Position numbers and translations under genes: made by a program. Shown here in pieces: positions 1-9,071 of a DNA stretch of 64,000 bases. Source of the stretch: CBDEGU01 sp965238045 (GTDB lineage Bacteria; Acidobacteriota; Terriglobia; Bryobacterales; UBA6623); the NCBI GenBank assembly GCA_965238045.1, contig CBDEGU010000005.1, positions 186,001-250,000 on the forward strand, given 5' to 3'. The notes under the pieces were generated by a model. The model did no database searches and was not told the DNA's origin. It saw only the letters and a list, made by a program, of their open reading frames with translations. Position 1 is the stretch's first letter, and every line of letters starts with the position of its first letter.

Positions 1-178
1 CACCCGACAATGGAACCAACAGCACTCGCACGCCCGCGATCGGATGCCCTGATGGCGCCGAGACTATGCCCTTTATCGCAGGAGGCGCAATATTCTTCCA
101 GGGCAGATCCTGACCATGTCCGCTAATGCCAAGTACCAGCAATAGCAGAATTCCAGAAGCAACCCCTCTGAATCTCAT
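1..178 (-). CDS. Secreted protein with carboxypeptidase-regulatory-like domain, N-terminal part
   Basis: Only the first 59 codons lie in the window; the rest runs off its left edge. The ATG at 178 follows an AGGAG ribosome binding site at 190-186 with good spacing. The product opens with a signal peptide (a basic MRFRG start, a leucine-rich core, then a likely cut after SGHGQ). The following text, GIVSAPSGHPIAGVRVLLVP, resembles the first strand of a carboxypeptidase-regulatory-like fold, common at the start of secreted and TonB-linked proteins in Acidobacteriota. The function of the full protein cannot be judged. Confidence 0.6.
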   Translation of the reverse strand, partial: MRFRGVASGILLLLVLGISGHGQDLPWKNIAPPAIKGIVSAPSGHPIAGVRVLLVPLSG

Positions 179-220
179 CGGAAATCTCCTTGTCCCAGGA
201 TGCGTTCTCTTGGACCGCCT

Positions 221-1384
221 TCAAAGCGTCTCAAGCGGATGACGGCGGTCTTCGAGCGGCAATTCCACTCGCGCCCCGGTCTTTTGTGATTGGTAGATGG
301 AAACGATCATCTCGATTGACCAGCGGCCGTCGTGCTCGCTGCAAACCGGCTTGTGGTCGCGCTCGATGGCGTCGAGCAAATCTTCTACCAGAAAGGCGTT
401 GGCCTGTTGGCGGCCTTCGGCCTGGAAATTCCCGCCGGGCGGTTCGGTCAGCTCGACCGGTTCCCAGCCCGCATCGCCGCCAGCCACCCAGCTTGGCGAG
501 CGCAGGATCAGGGGCTGCCCGTTGGGGTAGATCGCGTTCGGCAGGAAGATCACGCCCTTGTTGCCGTAGATCGTCGTACCGAAGCGCTGCGGATGCGTCC
601 GGTCGCTGGCCTTCGAGCCGAAATAACTGTGCACGCCGCCGTCGTAGGAAAACATGGCCGCGATTTGATTCCCGGCCACCGGCCCGATCGGTTCCGACGG
701 CCTGCGGACGTGCCGCCGGGTGATTTCTTCGCCGTCCTGGGTGACATGGGCGAAGACCCAGCGCGGATCGCCGAGAAAGTAGCGCGACATGTCGCAGAGG
801 TGCGAGCCAAGCACCATCAGATCCTCGCCGCCGGCCCGGCGGTCCTCCTTGCCCCGGCAGCGGAGTTCCTGCATCGAGCCGATTTCGCCGGCCTCGATCA
901 TCGCGCGCACGCGCCGCACAAACGGTGAACGGCGCATCTGGTGCGCTAGTTGCACCTTCACTTTGTTGCGCCTGATGGCCTCGACCATCTTGTCGGCGTC
1001 GGCCAGGTTGCGGGCGAAGGGTTTCTCAAGGAAGATGTGACAACCCACCTCGGCCGCCGCGGTCACCATCGCGACGCGCTGGTCGAGCCAGCGCGGCCCA
1101 ATCGATACGATGTCGGGTTTCTCTTTCTCGAGTAGTTCGTGGTAATCGCGATAGGCGCGCGGGGCGCCGGTACGCTCCAGAGCTTTGGCGCGGCCGGCAT
1201 CGTCCGGGTCGGCGACCGCCACGATATCGGTGGAGTCGAACGCTTGCCAGACCGTATCGAGCCCGTGGCCGTAGTTGCCATGCCCGGTGTGGCCGATGAC
1301 ACCCACACGATACTTTTTGCCCGCCGCCGAGGCCCCCGTCGCCAGACCCGCCAAACCCGCCCGCAGAAAAGATCGCCGATGCAA
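221..1384 (-). CDS. Tat-exported Gfo/Idh/MocA family oxidoreductase
   Basis: A NAD(P)-dependent sugar or polyol oxidoreductase of the Gfo/Idh/MocA family, 387 residues. I chose a TTG start at 1384 because it places a twin-arginine signal (HRRSFLRAGLAG, residues 2-13) at the N-terminus; a longer GTG or ATG start up to 1468 is possible. A Rossmann motif GVIGHTGHGNYG follows at about residues 28-39, and the family's EKP motif is present in HIFLEKPFARN. Periplasmic members of this family are common in Acidobacteriota and Planctomycetes, usually in carbohydrate-use clusters. The substrate is unknown. The formimidoyltransferase gene lies 110 bp upstream on the same strand. Confidence 0.85.
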   Translation of the reverse strand: MHRRSFLRAGLAGLATGASAAGKKYRVGVIGHTGHGNYGHGLDTVWQAFDSTDIVAVADPDDAGRAKALERTGAPRAYRDYHELLEKEKPDIVSIGPRWLDQRVAMVTAAAEVGCHIFLEKPFARNLADADKMVEAIRRNKVKVQLAHQMRRSPFVRRVRAMIEAGEIGSMQELRCRGKEDRRAGGEDLMVLGSHLCDMSRYFLGDPRWVFAHVTQDGEEITRRHVRRPSEPIGPVAGNQIAAMFSYDGGVHSYFGSKASDRTHPQRFGTTIYGNKGVIFLPNAIYPNGQPLILRSPSWVAGGDAGWEPVELTEPPGGNFQAEGRQQANAFLVEDLLDAIERDHKPVCSEHDGRWSIEMIVSIYQSQKTGARVELPLEDRRHPLETL

Positions 1385-1493
1385 GTTCCACCCCCAAACA
1401 ACGCTGATTTCGGCCCCGTCCTTGCGCCCATGCCCGCGACGCAGGCGACCGCAACCGGAGTCTAGCATCTTGGCGAAGAGGCCGAGGCGGGTG

Positions 1494-2456
1494 CTATGAG
1501 CTCGCCCGGCCGCCGCCGGATTCCCTCCGTTCCCCCGCTTCGCTCGATTCCTCGGCGAGACGATTCTCCAGCATCATCTCGGGACCGAAGCCGCGCACCG
1601 GCAGCGAGTGGCCGGCAATCATCTGATAGACCTTGCCAGGGACCAGGCCGATGATCTCGCATTCGATCACGCTTGCGCCAAACCTCGCGGCCTTTTCACG
1701 CACTTGTTCGAAAACAACCTGGGGAGGCGTGATCTCAAAGTCCGTCAGGTTGATGGAAACTTGCGTGATCCCGCGGCTTGGAAGCGCCAGGCCAAGGGCC
1801 TTGACGGCCGGCAGTCCGCCGGAGGACTCGCGAATCTGGCGGGCGATGGTCTTGGCGATGGCGAGGTCCGCGGTGTCGAGGTTGATATTGAAGGCAATCA
1901 AGAATTTGCGGACTCCCACCGCCACCGCGCCCGCGGTTTCATGCAGCAGCGGCCCGCCAACATCGGGACGCCGGTCGAGCCCGCCTGGCCGGGCGCGCAA
2001 CAGGTGGTCGCGCAAGCCCTCGAATCCCCCGCCGCGGAGGATTTCCAGCCGGCGCCGCTCCTCACTCCGGGCGGCCGAGCCGTAGAAATAGACCGGCAGC
2101 CCAAGGTGCTCCCAAAGACTTTCGCCGAGTTGATGGGCCAGCGTGATGCATTCTTCGGCCGGCGAGCCCTCGAGCGGAACCAAGGGCACGACATCCAGGG
2201 CTCCTATGCGCGGGTGAACGCCCTGGTGGCTGGTGAGATCGATCTCTCGCACGGCAATTTCGGCCGCTCGCAGAACCGCTTCCCGCAGTGCTTCGGGGCC
2301 GGCGGCGAAAGTAAACACGGAACGATTGTGATCCGGGTCCGCGGTTTGGTCGAGTAAGACGACGCCCGGCACCGAGCCGATCGAACGCGCGATCTTACCG
2401 ATCACCTCGCGGTCACGGCCAGCGGAGAAGTTCGGAACACATTCGATCCAGTTCAT
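1494..2456 (-). CDS. ftcD: Glutamate formimidoyltransferase
   Basis: Moves the formimino group of N-formimino-L-glutamate to tetrahydrofolate, a late step of histidine breakdown. The 320-residue product begins MNWIECVPNFSAGRD, a family hallmark, and carries the catalytic region SHQGVHPRIGALDVVPLVPL near residues 75-95. The cyclodeaminase domain found in the animal enzyme is absent, so this is the stand-alone transferase. The ATG at 2456 follows a GGGAG site. Upstream on the same strand is a broken imidazolonepropionase-like gene, whose ancestor would act earlier in the same pathway; no hutH or hutU gene is in the window. Confidence 0.92.
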   Translation of the reverse strand: MNWIECVPNFSAGRDREVIGKIARSIGSVPGVVLLDQTADPDHNRSVFTFAAGPEALREAVLRAAEIAVREIDLTSHQGVHPRIGALDVVPLVPLEGSPAEECITLAHQLGESLWEHLGLPVYFYGSAARSEERRRLEILRGGGFEGLRDHLLRARPGGLDRRPDVGGPLLHETAGAVAVGVRKFLIAFNINLDTADLAIAKTIARQIRESSGGLPAVKALGLALPSRGITQVSINLTDFEITPPQVVFEQVREKAARFGASVIECEIIGLVPGKVYQMIAGHSLPVRGFGPEMMLENRLAEESSEAGERRESGGGRASS

Positions 2457-2532
2457 CGGTAAGGCTCCCTTCGAGATCCTCGCACGATCCTTCCTCGCCC
2501 TATCATCCCCGATGCCCCGGGCCGCCGCGTCC

Positions 2533-3898
2533 TCACTCCAGCCGCAAGGCCCGGCGTAGGGGGTCGACGACGCGGGCCCGGCCGGGCCCTTGCCGCGGCT
2601 CTCGGCTGGCGGGGCCTTCATTTGACAGAGGCCCAACGTTCGCCGCCCGATAGACGACGCGACCTTTCTTGATCGTCATGGCACAGAGGTTGCAACCGAG
2701 ATAGTAGGGGATTTCGCGATAGTCTGGGACGTCAAACACCGCCAGGTCCGCTTGTTTGCCGGGCTCGATCGAGCCAATCCGGTTCGAGCGGCCCATGGCC
2801 GCGGCGCCGTTGAGCGTCGAGGCGCTGAGGGCCTCGGCGGGCGTGATGCCCATCTGATGGCAGGCAATCGAAAGGACCGTGGGCATGCTTAGCGTGGGAC
2901 TGGCCGGCGCCGAAACCCGAGGCAAGAACCAGAGCCGCGCCCCGGTCAATGAGCCGGCGAGCCGGAGCAAGACGGCTCTGGCGTTGATATGCGGCAGCGG
3001 GCAGAACCGTGGCCAGTGTGGAACTGAGTCCGAGCGCGTCCACTTCGTCGTTGCTCAGATGGTTGAGGTGTTCCGCCGATAACGCGTTCATCTCCAGGGC
3101 CAGTCTGGTTCCGCCGTCCTTACGATGGCGACTGGCCAGAACTTTAACCTGAAAGCTCGCATCGCGGGCCGCCACGAGGATGTTTCGCGCTCCCTCGGCT
3201 CCGAAGACATGCGGGTCCGCTTCCACCGCGCAGCAGCGGCTCAGCCGGCGGCGCTTGATCAGGGGCAGCAGGACTTCGACCACTTCCTCGGCAGCCGCCT
3301 CGGGGTTGCCAGCCAGTGCCAGCGCTTCGGCCCGGCCGGCGTGGAACGTGGTCCCCACATCGAGCGGCTCGCCGTCGATGGCCAGCGAAGCGCGCAACCC
3401 CTTCAATTCCGAGGTCAGATCCAGCCCCTGCGCCGAGTGGACTTCCAAGGCGGTAGTGCCATGGGCGGCGAAAACCCGCGTCCACCGGCGGCTCTCCATG
3501 CGCAGGGCTTTGGGAGAGTTCTTGCGAACGGTCTGCAAGTCGTCCCACGTGTCGTCAGAGGAGTCTGAAAACCCGAAGCTCTCGATGCGGGCCATGAACT
3601 CGCGCAACACGGGCCTGCCGAAAGGAAGACGGGTGCAGCTGTCAACAAACCCCGGCAGGACCACCTTGCCCCGAACGTCAATCTCGTCGGCCTGGCGGGC
3701 CTCGCGGAGATTTTCGATCCGCCGCGTGCTGCCCACACGATAAATCGTCTCTCCATCGATCAGTATCGAACCATCGGAAATCACCCGCGGATTCGACATC
3801 TGACGGCCGCGACTCACAGCGAGACCCCGCGGAGTGACGACCTGACGCGCCCCTCGCACCAAGCCAGAATTTCCGATTTGGAACTCCGACTCCAACAT
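2533..3898 (-). pseudogene. Imidazolonepropionase-like amidohydrolase, frameshifted and lacking metal ligands
   Basis: The reading frame from the ATG at 3898 (GAGGGAG site upstream) matches the HutI type of amidohydrolase but shifts at about 2909-2920; the C-terminal part (SPTLSMP, TPAEALSASTLNGAAAMGR) continues in another frame. One extra or two missing bases would explain this. The metal-binding residues are also gone: the HxH motif after strand 1 reads DSCTRL (Cys88, Arg90), the usual KIHAD reads KVLAS, and the LATDF aspartate reads LASGF. Only the SAEHL histidine remains. This is either a decayed gene or a non-catalytic relative with a sequencing error. It lies upstream of the formimidoyltransferase, which fits an old histidine-use operon. 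Confidence 0.75.
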
Positions 3899-4058
3899 GT
3901 TACTCCCTCTCTTCTCCTGCATGCAACGACTTTGCCTCGTCAGGCAGACCACGACGGCATCGAAGGGTTCCCATGGCCAGTTCTTGTCGTCCGCTGAGCC
4001 CGTCTCGCTGCTGCTCAGCCGATGGGTCGCACACCCCTCCGAGCCTGCTTCCTCAACG

Positions 4059-5533
4059 CCCAGATTTCCTGCCCGAACGCGACGGCCCTAACCACCCGGC
4101 ACAGGCAGCGCCCAGATCCGACGCAGCATGTCGCCGAATAGCCTGCGGTTCAGATACCCCTCGGCCAGCAACAGCCAGTAATACCGCGCGTGCTTGACCA
4201 GCCGACCGCCGGTCTTCATCAACCTGTGCTGCAAGCTCGTCAGTGACCAGCTTTTGATGCGCCGCGGCAGCCCCAGCCGCCGCCATAGGTTGCCCAGGTT
4301 GTAGGCCAGCACGCTCAGTTGCAGTCGCACTTCGTTGGCCCGGAAGCGATGACACGACAGCCGCGTCCAGTGCATGGCCTGTTTGCCTTCTTTGATCCAC
4401 TGCTCGGTCGTGCCGCGCTTGTTGTAGAAGCGCACCACCGAGCGGCTTGGCAAGCTCATGCTCGTCACGATGAATCCGACCCGCGGGAACAGCTCGCCCT
4501 GGTGATGCTCGACCTGGGCCACGATCCGCCTCGCCTGTGACCAACTCCGCGCCTGATAGCGAAAACTCTTGTAGCGCACCAGGGGCTTCAAGCTCGGCCT
4601 TCCCGGCGGGCGAAACAAGATCTCTTCGATCGCCAGCTCCAGGCTCTTGTTGGCCGGAATGCGGATCACGTAGTCCACTCCGCGCTCTTCCATTGCCTCG
4701 TAGATCTCCGATCTCCGGCTTGGCGAAAGCGGCGTCGGCTCGGAACGTCACTCGTTTGCCCGCAGCCTGTTGGCGCTCGATCTCGGGTAACAGCAACTCC
4801 TCCCAATCCTCGGCGCTGGGCACGTTGCCCGGCCGCAGCTTCGCCGCCAAGCAATCGCCGTGCTGGTTGAACAGCAGCAGCGGGTGGTAGCAGACCGACT
4901 CGAAATGGCCGTTGTAAGCACTGCCTTCCTGCTGCCCGTGGACGGGGCTTTCCGTCGAGTCCATGTCGAGCACCACGCGGTCGGAACCGTCGGGAGCTTC
5001 GGCTTGCGCGACCAGTTCGCGGTTCACCGCCATCAACCCAATGAGGTTCTCGTCGCTGGCCAGCAGCTCAGCCTCGAAGCTCTGTAGACGCGAGGTCAGC
5101 GCTCCGCCGCGATCCCAGTTCTTCTTCGAGCCGATCAAGCGAAAGGTCGGATCGGCGGATATTCGCACGGCATCGTTGAGGTCCTCGTAGCCTGCGAGGC
5201 GGCTGTAGACCGACTGCCGCAGCAGATCGGCCAACGGGAACTTCTTGTTCAAGCCTCGACGTGAATCCGTCAGATGTTCGTCGATCAGTTGGGAGAGACC
5301 GAGCCGCTCGTCCAACTCCCGAACCAGGATCAGCCCGGCGTCGGAAGTGACACGCGATCCTCGGAAATCGACTTTCAATAAACCGTTGAAGCTTAGCTGG
5401 AACGGCTTGTTTTCTTTTTCACCCATGGGGTGTTGATCTCCTTAGCGCCTTGAGTGCTTTCCAACCTGCATCTATAAAGGCGTCCGAGGCCGTCGAAAGG
5501 TTAGCGAAAGAAACGTGAAAATGGAAATCCGGG
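4059..5533 (-). mobile_element. IS1380-family insertion sequence, boundaries tentative
   Basis: The element is defined by its transposase. Candidate ends are CCCAGATTTCC at 4059-4069 and its near-inverse GGAAATCCGGG at 5523-5533 (10 of 11 matching). No target duplication could be seen at these points, so the ends are tentative. Confidence 0.5.
4088..5426 (-). pseudogene. IS1380-family transposase, inactivated by a 7-bp tandem duplication
   Basis: The N-terminal frame starts at ATG 5426 behind AAGGAG and runs to RADAAFAKPEIGDL; the C-terminal frame picks up at EIYEAMEERGVDYVIRIPAN and ends at 4088. The two join perfectly if one copy of GATCTCC is removed from the tandem pair at 4703-4709 and 4710-4716. 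IS1380 transposases are DDE enzymes. Visible motifs include LDMDSTESPVHG (first Asp), FRADAAFAKPEIY (second Asp) and YNKRGTTEQWIKEGKQA (Glu region). The duplication shifts the frame by one, so the enzyme should be dead. Confidence 0.88.
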
Positions 5534-5788
5534 CCAAGAGCATGTCAGAGCGTTCGCAGCCCGTGGCGGAAGTCCGGCTGGGCGCGCGGCCAGGAGTTGC
5601 GGCCGCGGACTAGGAGAGAGGAACAGATGGAAGCGGGGGATATCATCAATGAGAAACGACCGCGCCTGGGGCCCCGAAGGCCAGCCCGCCTTTCTCGCCA
5701 CGTGACGAGAGAAGCACGCGCCCGGCCCGGCGTGTGCGCCGCGGGCGGCAAGGCCGCACATCCGGAACAGCGAAGCTGGCTGTCGCGT
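5534..5788. other. Intergenic stretch with an element fragment
   Basis: There is no convincing gene between the IS1380 element and the isomerase-like gene. The only recognisable content is a left-end fragment of the CTAG-flanked repeat described separately. Confidence 0.5.
5683..5715 (+). repeat. Left-end fragment of the CTAG-flanked palindromic element
   Basis: AGCCCGCCTTTCTC followed by GCCACGTGACGA closely matches the left end of the full copy at 47520-47702, with two mismatches over about 25 bases. The remainder of the element is missing here. Confidence 0.6.
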
Positions 5789-6721
5789 CTAGCTCAGCAG
5801 TGCTTTCTTGCAGTACGCAAAGCACTTCCTCACTTCCCGCACGGTGTCCTCGCCGTCGTACTCATATTCAATGTTCGCTGGAATCTGGTACTTCTTATCG
5901 CGGAGCAATCGCAGGGTTTCGACGATTTTCGTGTCGCCTTCGCCGAAAGGAACATTGTCCCCCTGATTACGTTTGCGGTCTTTGATATGGAGCGTCAGAA
6001 TGTCGCCGTGATGCTTCTCGATGAACTCCAGCGGGTCGAAGTTCGCGGCGGTGAAGTGGCCGATATCGAGATTGATGGCGATGTGGTCCGACATGCCCTT
6101 GCGAGCCTCCGCGAAGTCGCCGGGAGTGGCGAATTCGTTCTCGCGGATGTTGGAGTGATTGTGCATGCCGACCCGCATCTGGTGCTTCTTGGCGAACGGA
6201 TCGACGCGTTGCGCCGTCGTGACGTTTGAGGATGCCGTGATGACCTTGGCTCCCAGGACCTTCGCCATCTCGAAGCCGCGTTCGATCTCCGCATCGCTGA
6301 AATCGTCCCGGAAACTATAGTTGTAAGCGTAGAGATCGATACCCGCATCGCGAAACTGTTGGCCGGTTTTCTCGAATTCGTCCAGAGACACGCTCAGACG
6401 CCATTCGCGCAGCTTCTCGCGCTCCATCCTGCCATTGCGGCGCTCAATATGGCCAGAGTACAATTCGCACTCGCCAATGCCGATCTCCTTCATGGCCGCG
6501 ATGGCTTCTTCGAGTGTCCGGTCGCGGAAGCTGTAGCTCTGAGTGCCGATCACCACGCCGGCGAAAGTCGAGTTGATCATTTCGGGCTGGGCGGACGCCT
6601 GAGCGGATGTCCGGGCGGCGGGTGCGGACTCTCCGCTGTCGGCCTGGCAACTCGCAAGGGCCAGGCCCGCGGTCGCGGCCAGCGCCCGGCGATGAAATTC
6701 GCGGCGGTTCATTGACGACAT
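5789..6721 (-). CDS. Exported sugar phosphate isomerase/epimerase-like TIM-barrel protein
   Basis: A 310-residue xylose-isomerase-like TIM barrel, the fold of hydroxypyruvate isomerase and sugar epimerases. The start at 6721 has a GGAG site and gives a twin-arginine signal ending in a lipobox (LASC, Cys25), so it is probably a Tat-exported lipoprotein. Likely metal-site segments are GECELYSGH, RVGMHNHS, NLDIGHF, LTLHIKDRK and a final IEYEYDG. It is divergent from an exported Gfo/Idh/MocA oxidoreductase at 7014; this pairing is frequent in carbohydrate-use loci. The substrate cannot be told from sequence. Confidence 0.85.
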   Translation of the reverse strand: MSSMNRREFHRRALAATAGLALASCQADSGESAPAARTSAQASAQPEMINSTFAGVVIGTQSYSFRDRTLEEAIAAMKEIGIGECELYSGHIERRNGRMEREKLREWRLSVSLDEFEKTGQQFRDAGIDLYAYNYSFRDDFSDAEIERGFEMAKVLGAKVITASSNVTTAQRVDPFAKKHQMRVGMHNHSNIRENEFATPGDFAEARKGMSDHIAINLDIGHFTAANFDPLEFIEKHHGDILTLHIKDRKRNQGDNVPFGEGDTKIVETLRLLRDKKYQIPANIEYEYDGEDTVREVRKCFAYCKKALLS

Positions 6722-6805
6722 GGTCTTCTCCAAGAAAGAACTCCCAGCAGCAACTGCCGCGATCATAGCGCAGTGGCCGCCCGGCACGATCGTCGGCGAG
6801 TCGTA

Positions 6806-6857
6806 GGGCAGTCTGACGAGGAAAAAATCGGGCAGTCGACACAAGATGGACTGCCCG
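6806..6857. promoter_or_regulatory. Repeated and inverted GGGCAGTC motif, possible operator
   Basis: GGGCAGTC occurs at 6806-6813 and again inside CGGGCAGTC at 6829-6837, whose exact inverse GACTGCCCG lies at 6849-6857. This makes a 9-bp inverted repeat with an 11-nt spacer between two divergent genes. It could be an operator or an mRNA hairpin. Confidence 0.4.
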
Positions 6858-7013
6858 GTAAGAGTTAAGGATGTAGTGTGATGAGATCAGATTAGCACGA
6901 TCCTGGTCTCGCGCACCACTGCCGGGGCAGCGCGATCCATGCGCCGTCCAACTGGTGATAGGATAGTGACCGGCGAGAGGGAGCGCACGGCTTGGGGTTG
7001 AGCGATCCTGTTT

Positions 7014-8150
7014 GTGAGGCATCAAGTGAAATCGACCACCAAGTTGACTCGGCGTTCTTTTGTGAAAACACCGGCATTTGCTCTTGGCGGCCCGGCGCTG
7101 CTCTCTTCCCAGTCTCCGAACGACCAGTTGCGAGTGGGCATCATCGGCGTCGGCGGACGCGGCACGAGCCTGTTGCGGCGCATCGTCATTTCCCCCGGCG
7201 TAAAGCTGGTAGCGATCTGCGATATCGACCCCGAGGCCGTCCAGCGTGCCCTGGAGATCGCGAAAGATCACAACCCGGAAACCATCACCGACTTCCGCAA
7301 GCTGCTCGACCGCAAGGATATCGACGCGGTCTTCGTGGCCACGCCGGTCAATCTGCACAAGGAAATGGCCGTGGCGGCGCTGGAAGTCCACAAGCATCTC
7401 TATTTGGAAAAACCCATGGGCCGCACCGCCGAGGATGTCGAGGCCATCTATCGAGCCTCGAAAACCTCACGCGGCCTGCTGCAGCTTGGCTTCCAGTTGC
7501 GCTATGACACCAAGCGCGCGGCCGCCGTGCGGCACATTCGCGAGGGCGGCATCGGGAAGATCGTCTACATGCAGGCCGACCGTCACACCGGCGACCTGCC
7601 GCGCCACAAGAAGTGGTACTTCGACGCGTCGATTTCGGGAAACATGATCGTCGAGCAGGCCGTGCATATTCTCGACATCATGAACTGGCTCGCTGACGGG
7701 CACCCGGTCAAGGCCTACGGTTCGGGAGGCATCAACGCCTACCGCGATACGCCTCCGGGCCGCACGACCTACGATCACTACGCCGTGATCTACGAGTACC
7801 CCAATGACATCCGGCTCTCGTTCAGCCATATCTTTGTCGATCCAGCGGGTTTCAGCGGCATCAAGGAGCGCGTCTGGGGGAGTGATTACGCGATCGACCT
7901 GCCCTCGGCGACCAGGTACAAGCTGGAGCCGCAGTCGCGCAGCGCCGCCAAGCCCGAGGAACTAGAAGTCGAAAACGATGGCAGCAACATGAACCAGCGG
8001 GCTGTCGACGCGTTCATGAAGCACGTGCGAGCCAGCTCCGAGCCACTCAATAACGCCGAATGGGGAAGAATGGCTACCCTCGGCGCGATCATGGGCCGCA
8101 CGGCGATCGAAGAACAAAGAATCGTCCGATGGGATGAACTGGCGGGCTGA
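7014..8150 (+). CDS. Tat-exported Gfo/Idh/MocA family oxidoreductase
   Basis: A second member of the family, 378 residues from the GTG at 7014; a GTG at 7026 with AGG upstream is an equal alternative. It has a Tat signal (TKLTRRSFVKTPAFALGG), then a Rossmann motif GIIGVGGRGTSL, the EKP motif in LYLEKPMGRT, and a substrate-domain segment with MIVEQAVHILDIMNWL, in which the His after EQ is a usual catalytic residue. It probably oxidises or reduces a sugar derivative in the periplasm with bound NAD(P). It is not closely alike to the protein at 221-1384, so the two are not recent duplicates. Confidence 0.88.
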   Translation: MRHQVKSTTKLTRRSFVKTPAFALGGPALLSSQSPNDQLRVGIIGVGGRGTSLLRRIVISPGVKLVAICDIDPEAVQRALEIAKDHNPETITDFRKLLDRKDIDAVFVATPVNLHKEMAVAALEVHKHLYLEKPMGRTAEDVEAIYRASKTSRGLLQLGFQLRYDTKRAAAVRHIREGGIGKIVYMQADRHTGDLPRHKKWYFDASISGNMIVEQAVHILDIMNWLADGHPVKAYGSGGINAYRDTPPGRTTYDHYAVIYEYPNDIRLSFSHIFVDPAGFSGIKERVWGSDYAIDLPSATRYKLEPQSRSAAKPEELEVENDGSNMNQRAVDAFMKHVRASSEPLNNAEWGRMATLGAIMGRTAIEEQRIVRWDELAG

Positions 8151-8225
8151 GGACGAATCTGCCGGCCCCGCCCGGCTGCTCGAAGCGTCCGAACGGCGCT
8201 GCAAATCTTGATAAGGCGGGACATC

Positions 8226-8840
8226 ATGGAACTGCGTCGTGTGTTCACTGGAATCGGACTGGCCGCCGCGCTCGTAGCGGGATACCTCGTGCTGATCGTG
8301 AACTTGGTATCGCCGCCGGATGAGCCTTCTACTCTCTCGGCGACGACGACACGGAAGACAGCCCCAGATTTCGCGCTCAAGGACGCCGGTGGCTCGACGA
8401 TAAGACTTTCCGATTACAGAGGCAAGGTCGTCCTGCTCGACTTTTGGGCGACCTGGTGTGGACCCTGCAAGATCGAGATACCCTGGTTTATCGAATTCGA
8501 GCGGAACTACAAAGGCAGAGGTTTCTCGGTCGTTGGAGTCTCCATGGATGAGATTGTTGGCCCCGCCGCGGGGGAAGACGGCTGGAGAGTAGTCACTCCG
8601 TTCAGCGAGGAGCGGAGGATTAACTACCGGGTTTTGATGGGAGACGCGCAGGTGGATCAGATGTACGCCCTTGATGCCTTCCCCACCACGTATCTGATCG
8701 ACCACGCGGGCAAGATCGCTTCCGTACATGTCGGTTTGGCGGGCAAGGGTGTCTTTGAGAGTGAGATCGAGACGCTTCTTCAGGAACGAGCCAGCACCGC
8801 TGCTACGGTCAGGGGCTGTTTTCCGGCGGCGAACTGCTAA
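8226..8840 (+). CDS. Membrane-anchored TlpA/ResA-like thioredoxin
   Basis: A 204-residue thiol-disulfide oxidoreductase. The ATG at 8226 follows AAGG; an N-terminal membrane segment (GIGLAAALVAGYLVLIVNLV) anchors it with the redox domain outside. The active site is FWATWCGPCKIEIPW (Cys78, Cys81), and the cis-proline loop is FPTTYLIDH. It resembles ResA and TlpA, which reduce cysteines in exported proteins such as apocytochrome c. The tail ends VRGCFPAANC with two extra cysteines. The cysteine biosynthesis cassette starts 230 bp downstream, behind its own promoter. Confidence 0.88.
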   Translation: MELRRVFTGIGLAAALVAGYLVLIVNLVSPPDEPSTLSATTTRKTAPDFALKDAGGSTIRLSDYRGKVVLLDFWATWCGPCKIEIPWFIEFERNYKGRGFSVVGVSMDEIVGPAAGEDGWRVVTPFSEERRINYRVLMGDAQVDQMYALDAFPTTYLIDHAGKIASVHVGLAGKGVFESEIETLLQERASTAATVRGCFPAANC

Positions 8841-8934
8841 TCATCTTCCCAGAGTGTCGGCGCTGACACACCCACCGGCTGCTACCCGAAGCGGGCGGAG
8901 ACCAGGCCTGGCGACCTCGCGGCCCCCCACTTTC

Positions 8935-8964
8935 TTGACAGCCATGGCGGCGACTACCTAGGAT
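8935..8964 (+). promoter_or_regulatory. Sigma-70-type promoter for the cysteine cassette
   Basis: TTGACA at 8935-8940 and TAGGAT at 8959-8964, 18 bp apart, point at the cysM-like gene starting at 9072. The -35 box is a consensus match. Confidence 0.6.
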
Positions 8965-8975
8965 CAGATTAGACC

Positions 8976-9071
8976 AAGTCGAGGCGGGAAAGCGTACGGC
9001 GACGGCCTGTTTCCGAGGGCCGGGAAGGTTTAGGCCCGCCAACTCCCCCTAACATTACGGCGAAGGTTTCC
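8976..9071 (+). promoter_or_regulatory. Possibly structured 5' leader of the cysteine cassette
   Basis: After the promoter, GGCGGG at 8983-8988 can pair with CCCGCC at 9035-9040 and encloses a CGGCC/GGCCG hairpin near 9003-9022. The layout suits a small regulatory leader. I do not recognise a known riboswitch. Confidence 0.3.

Noticed and set aside
5501..5788. Short open frames upstream of the isomerase-like gene's end
   Set aside because: No ribosome site and no recognisable protein; the region contains element debris.
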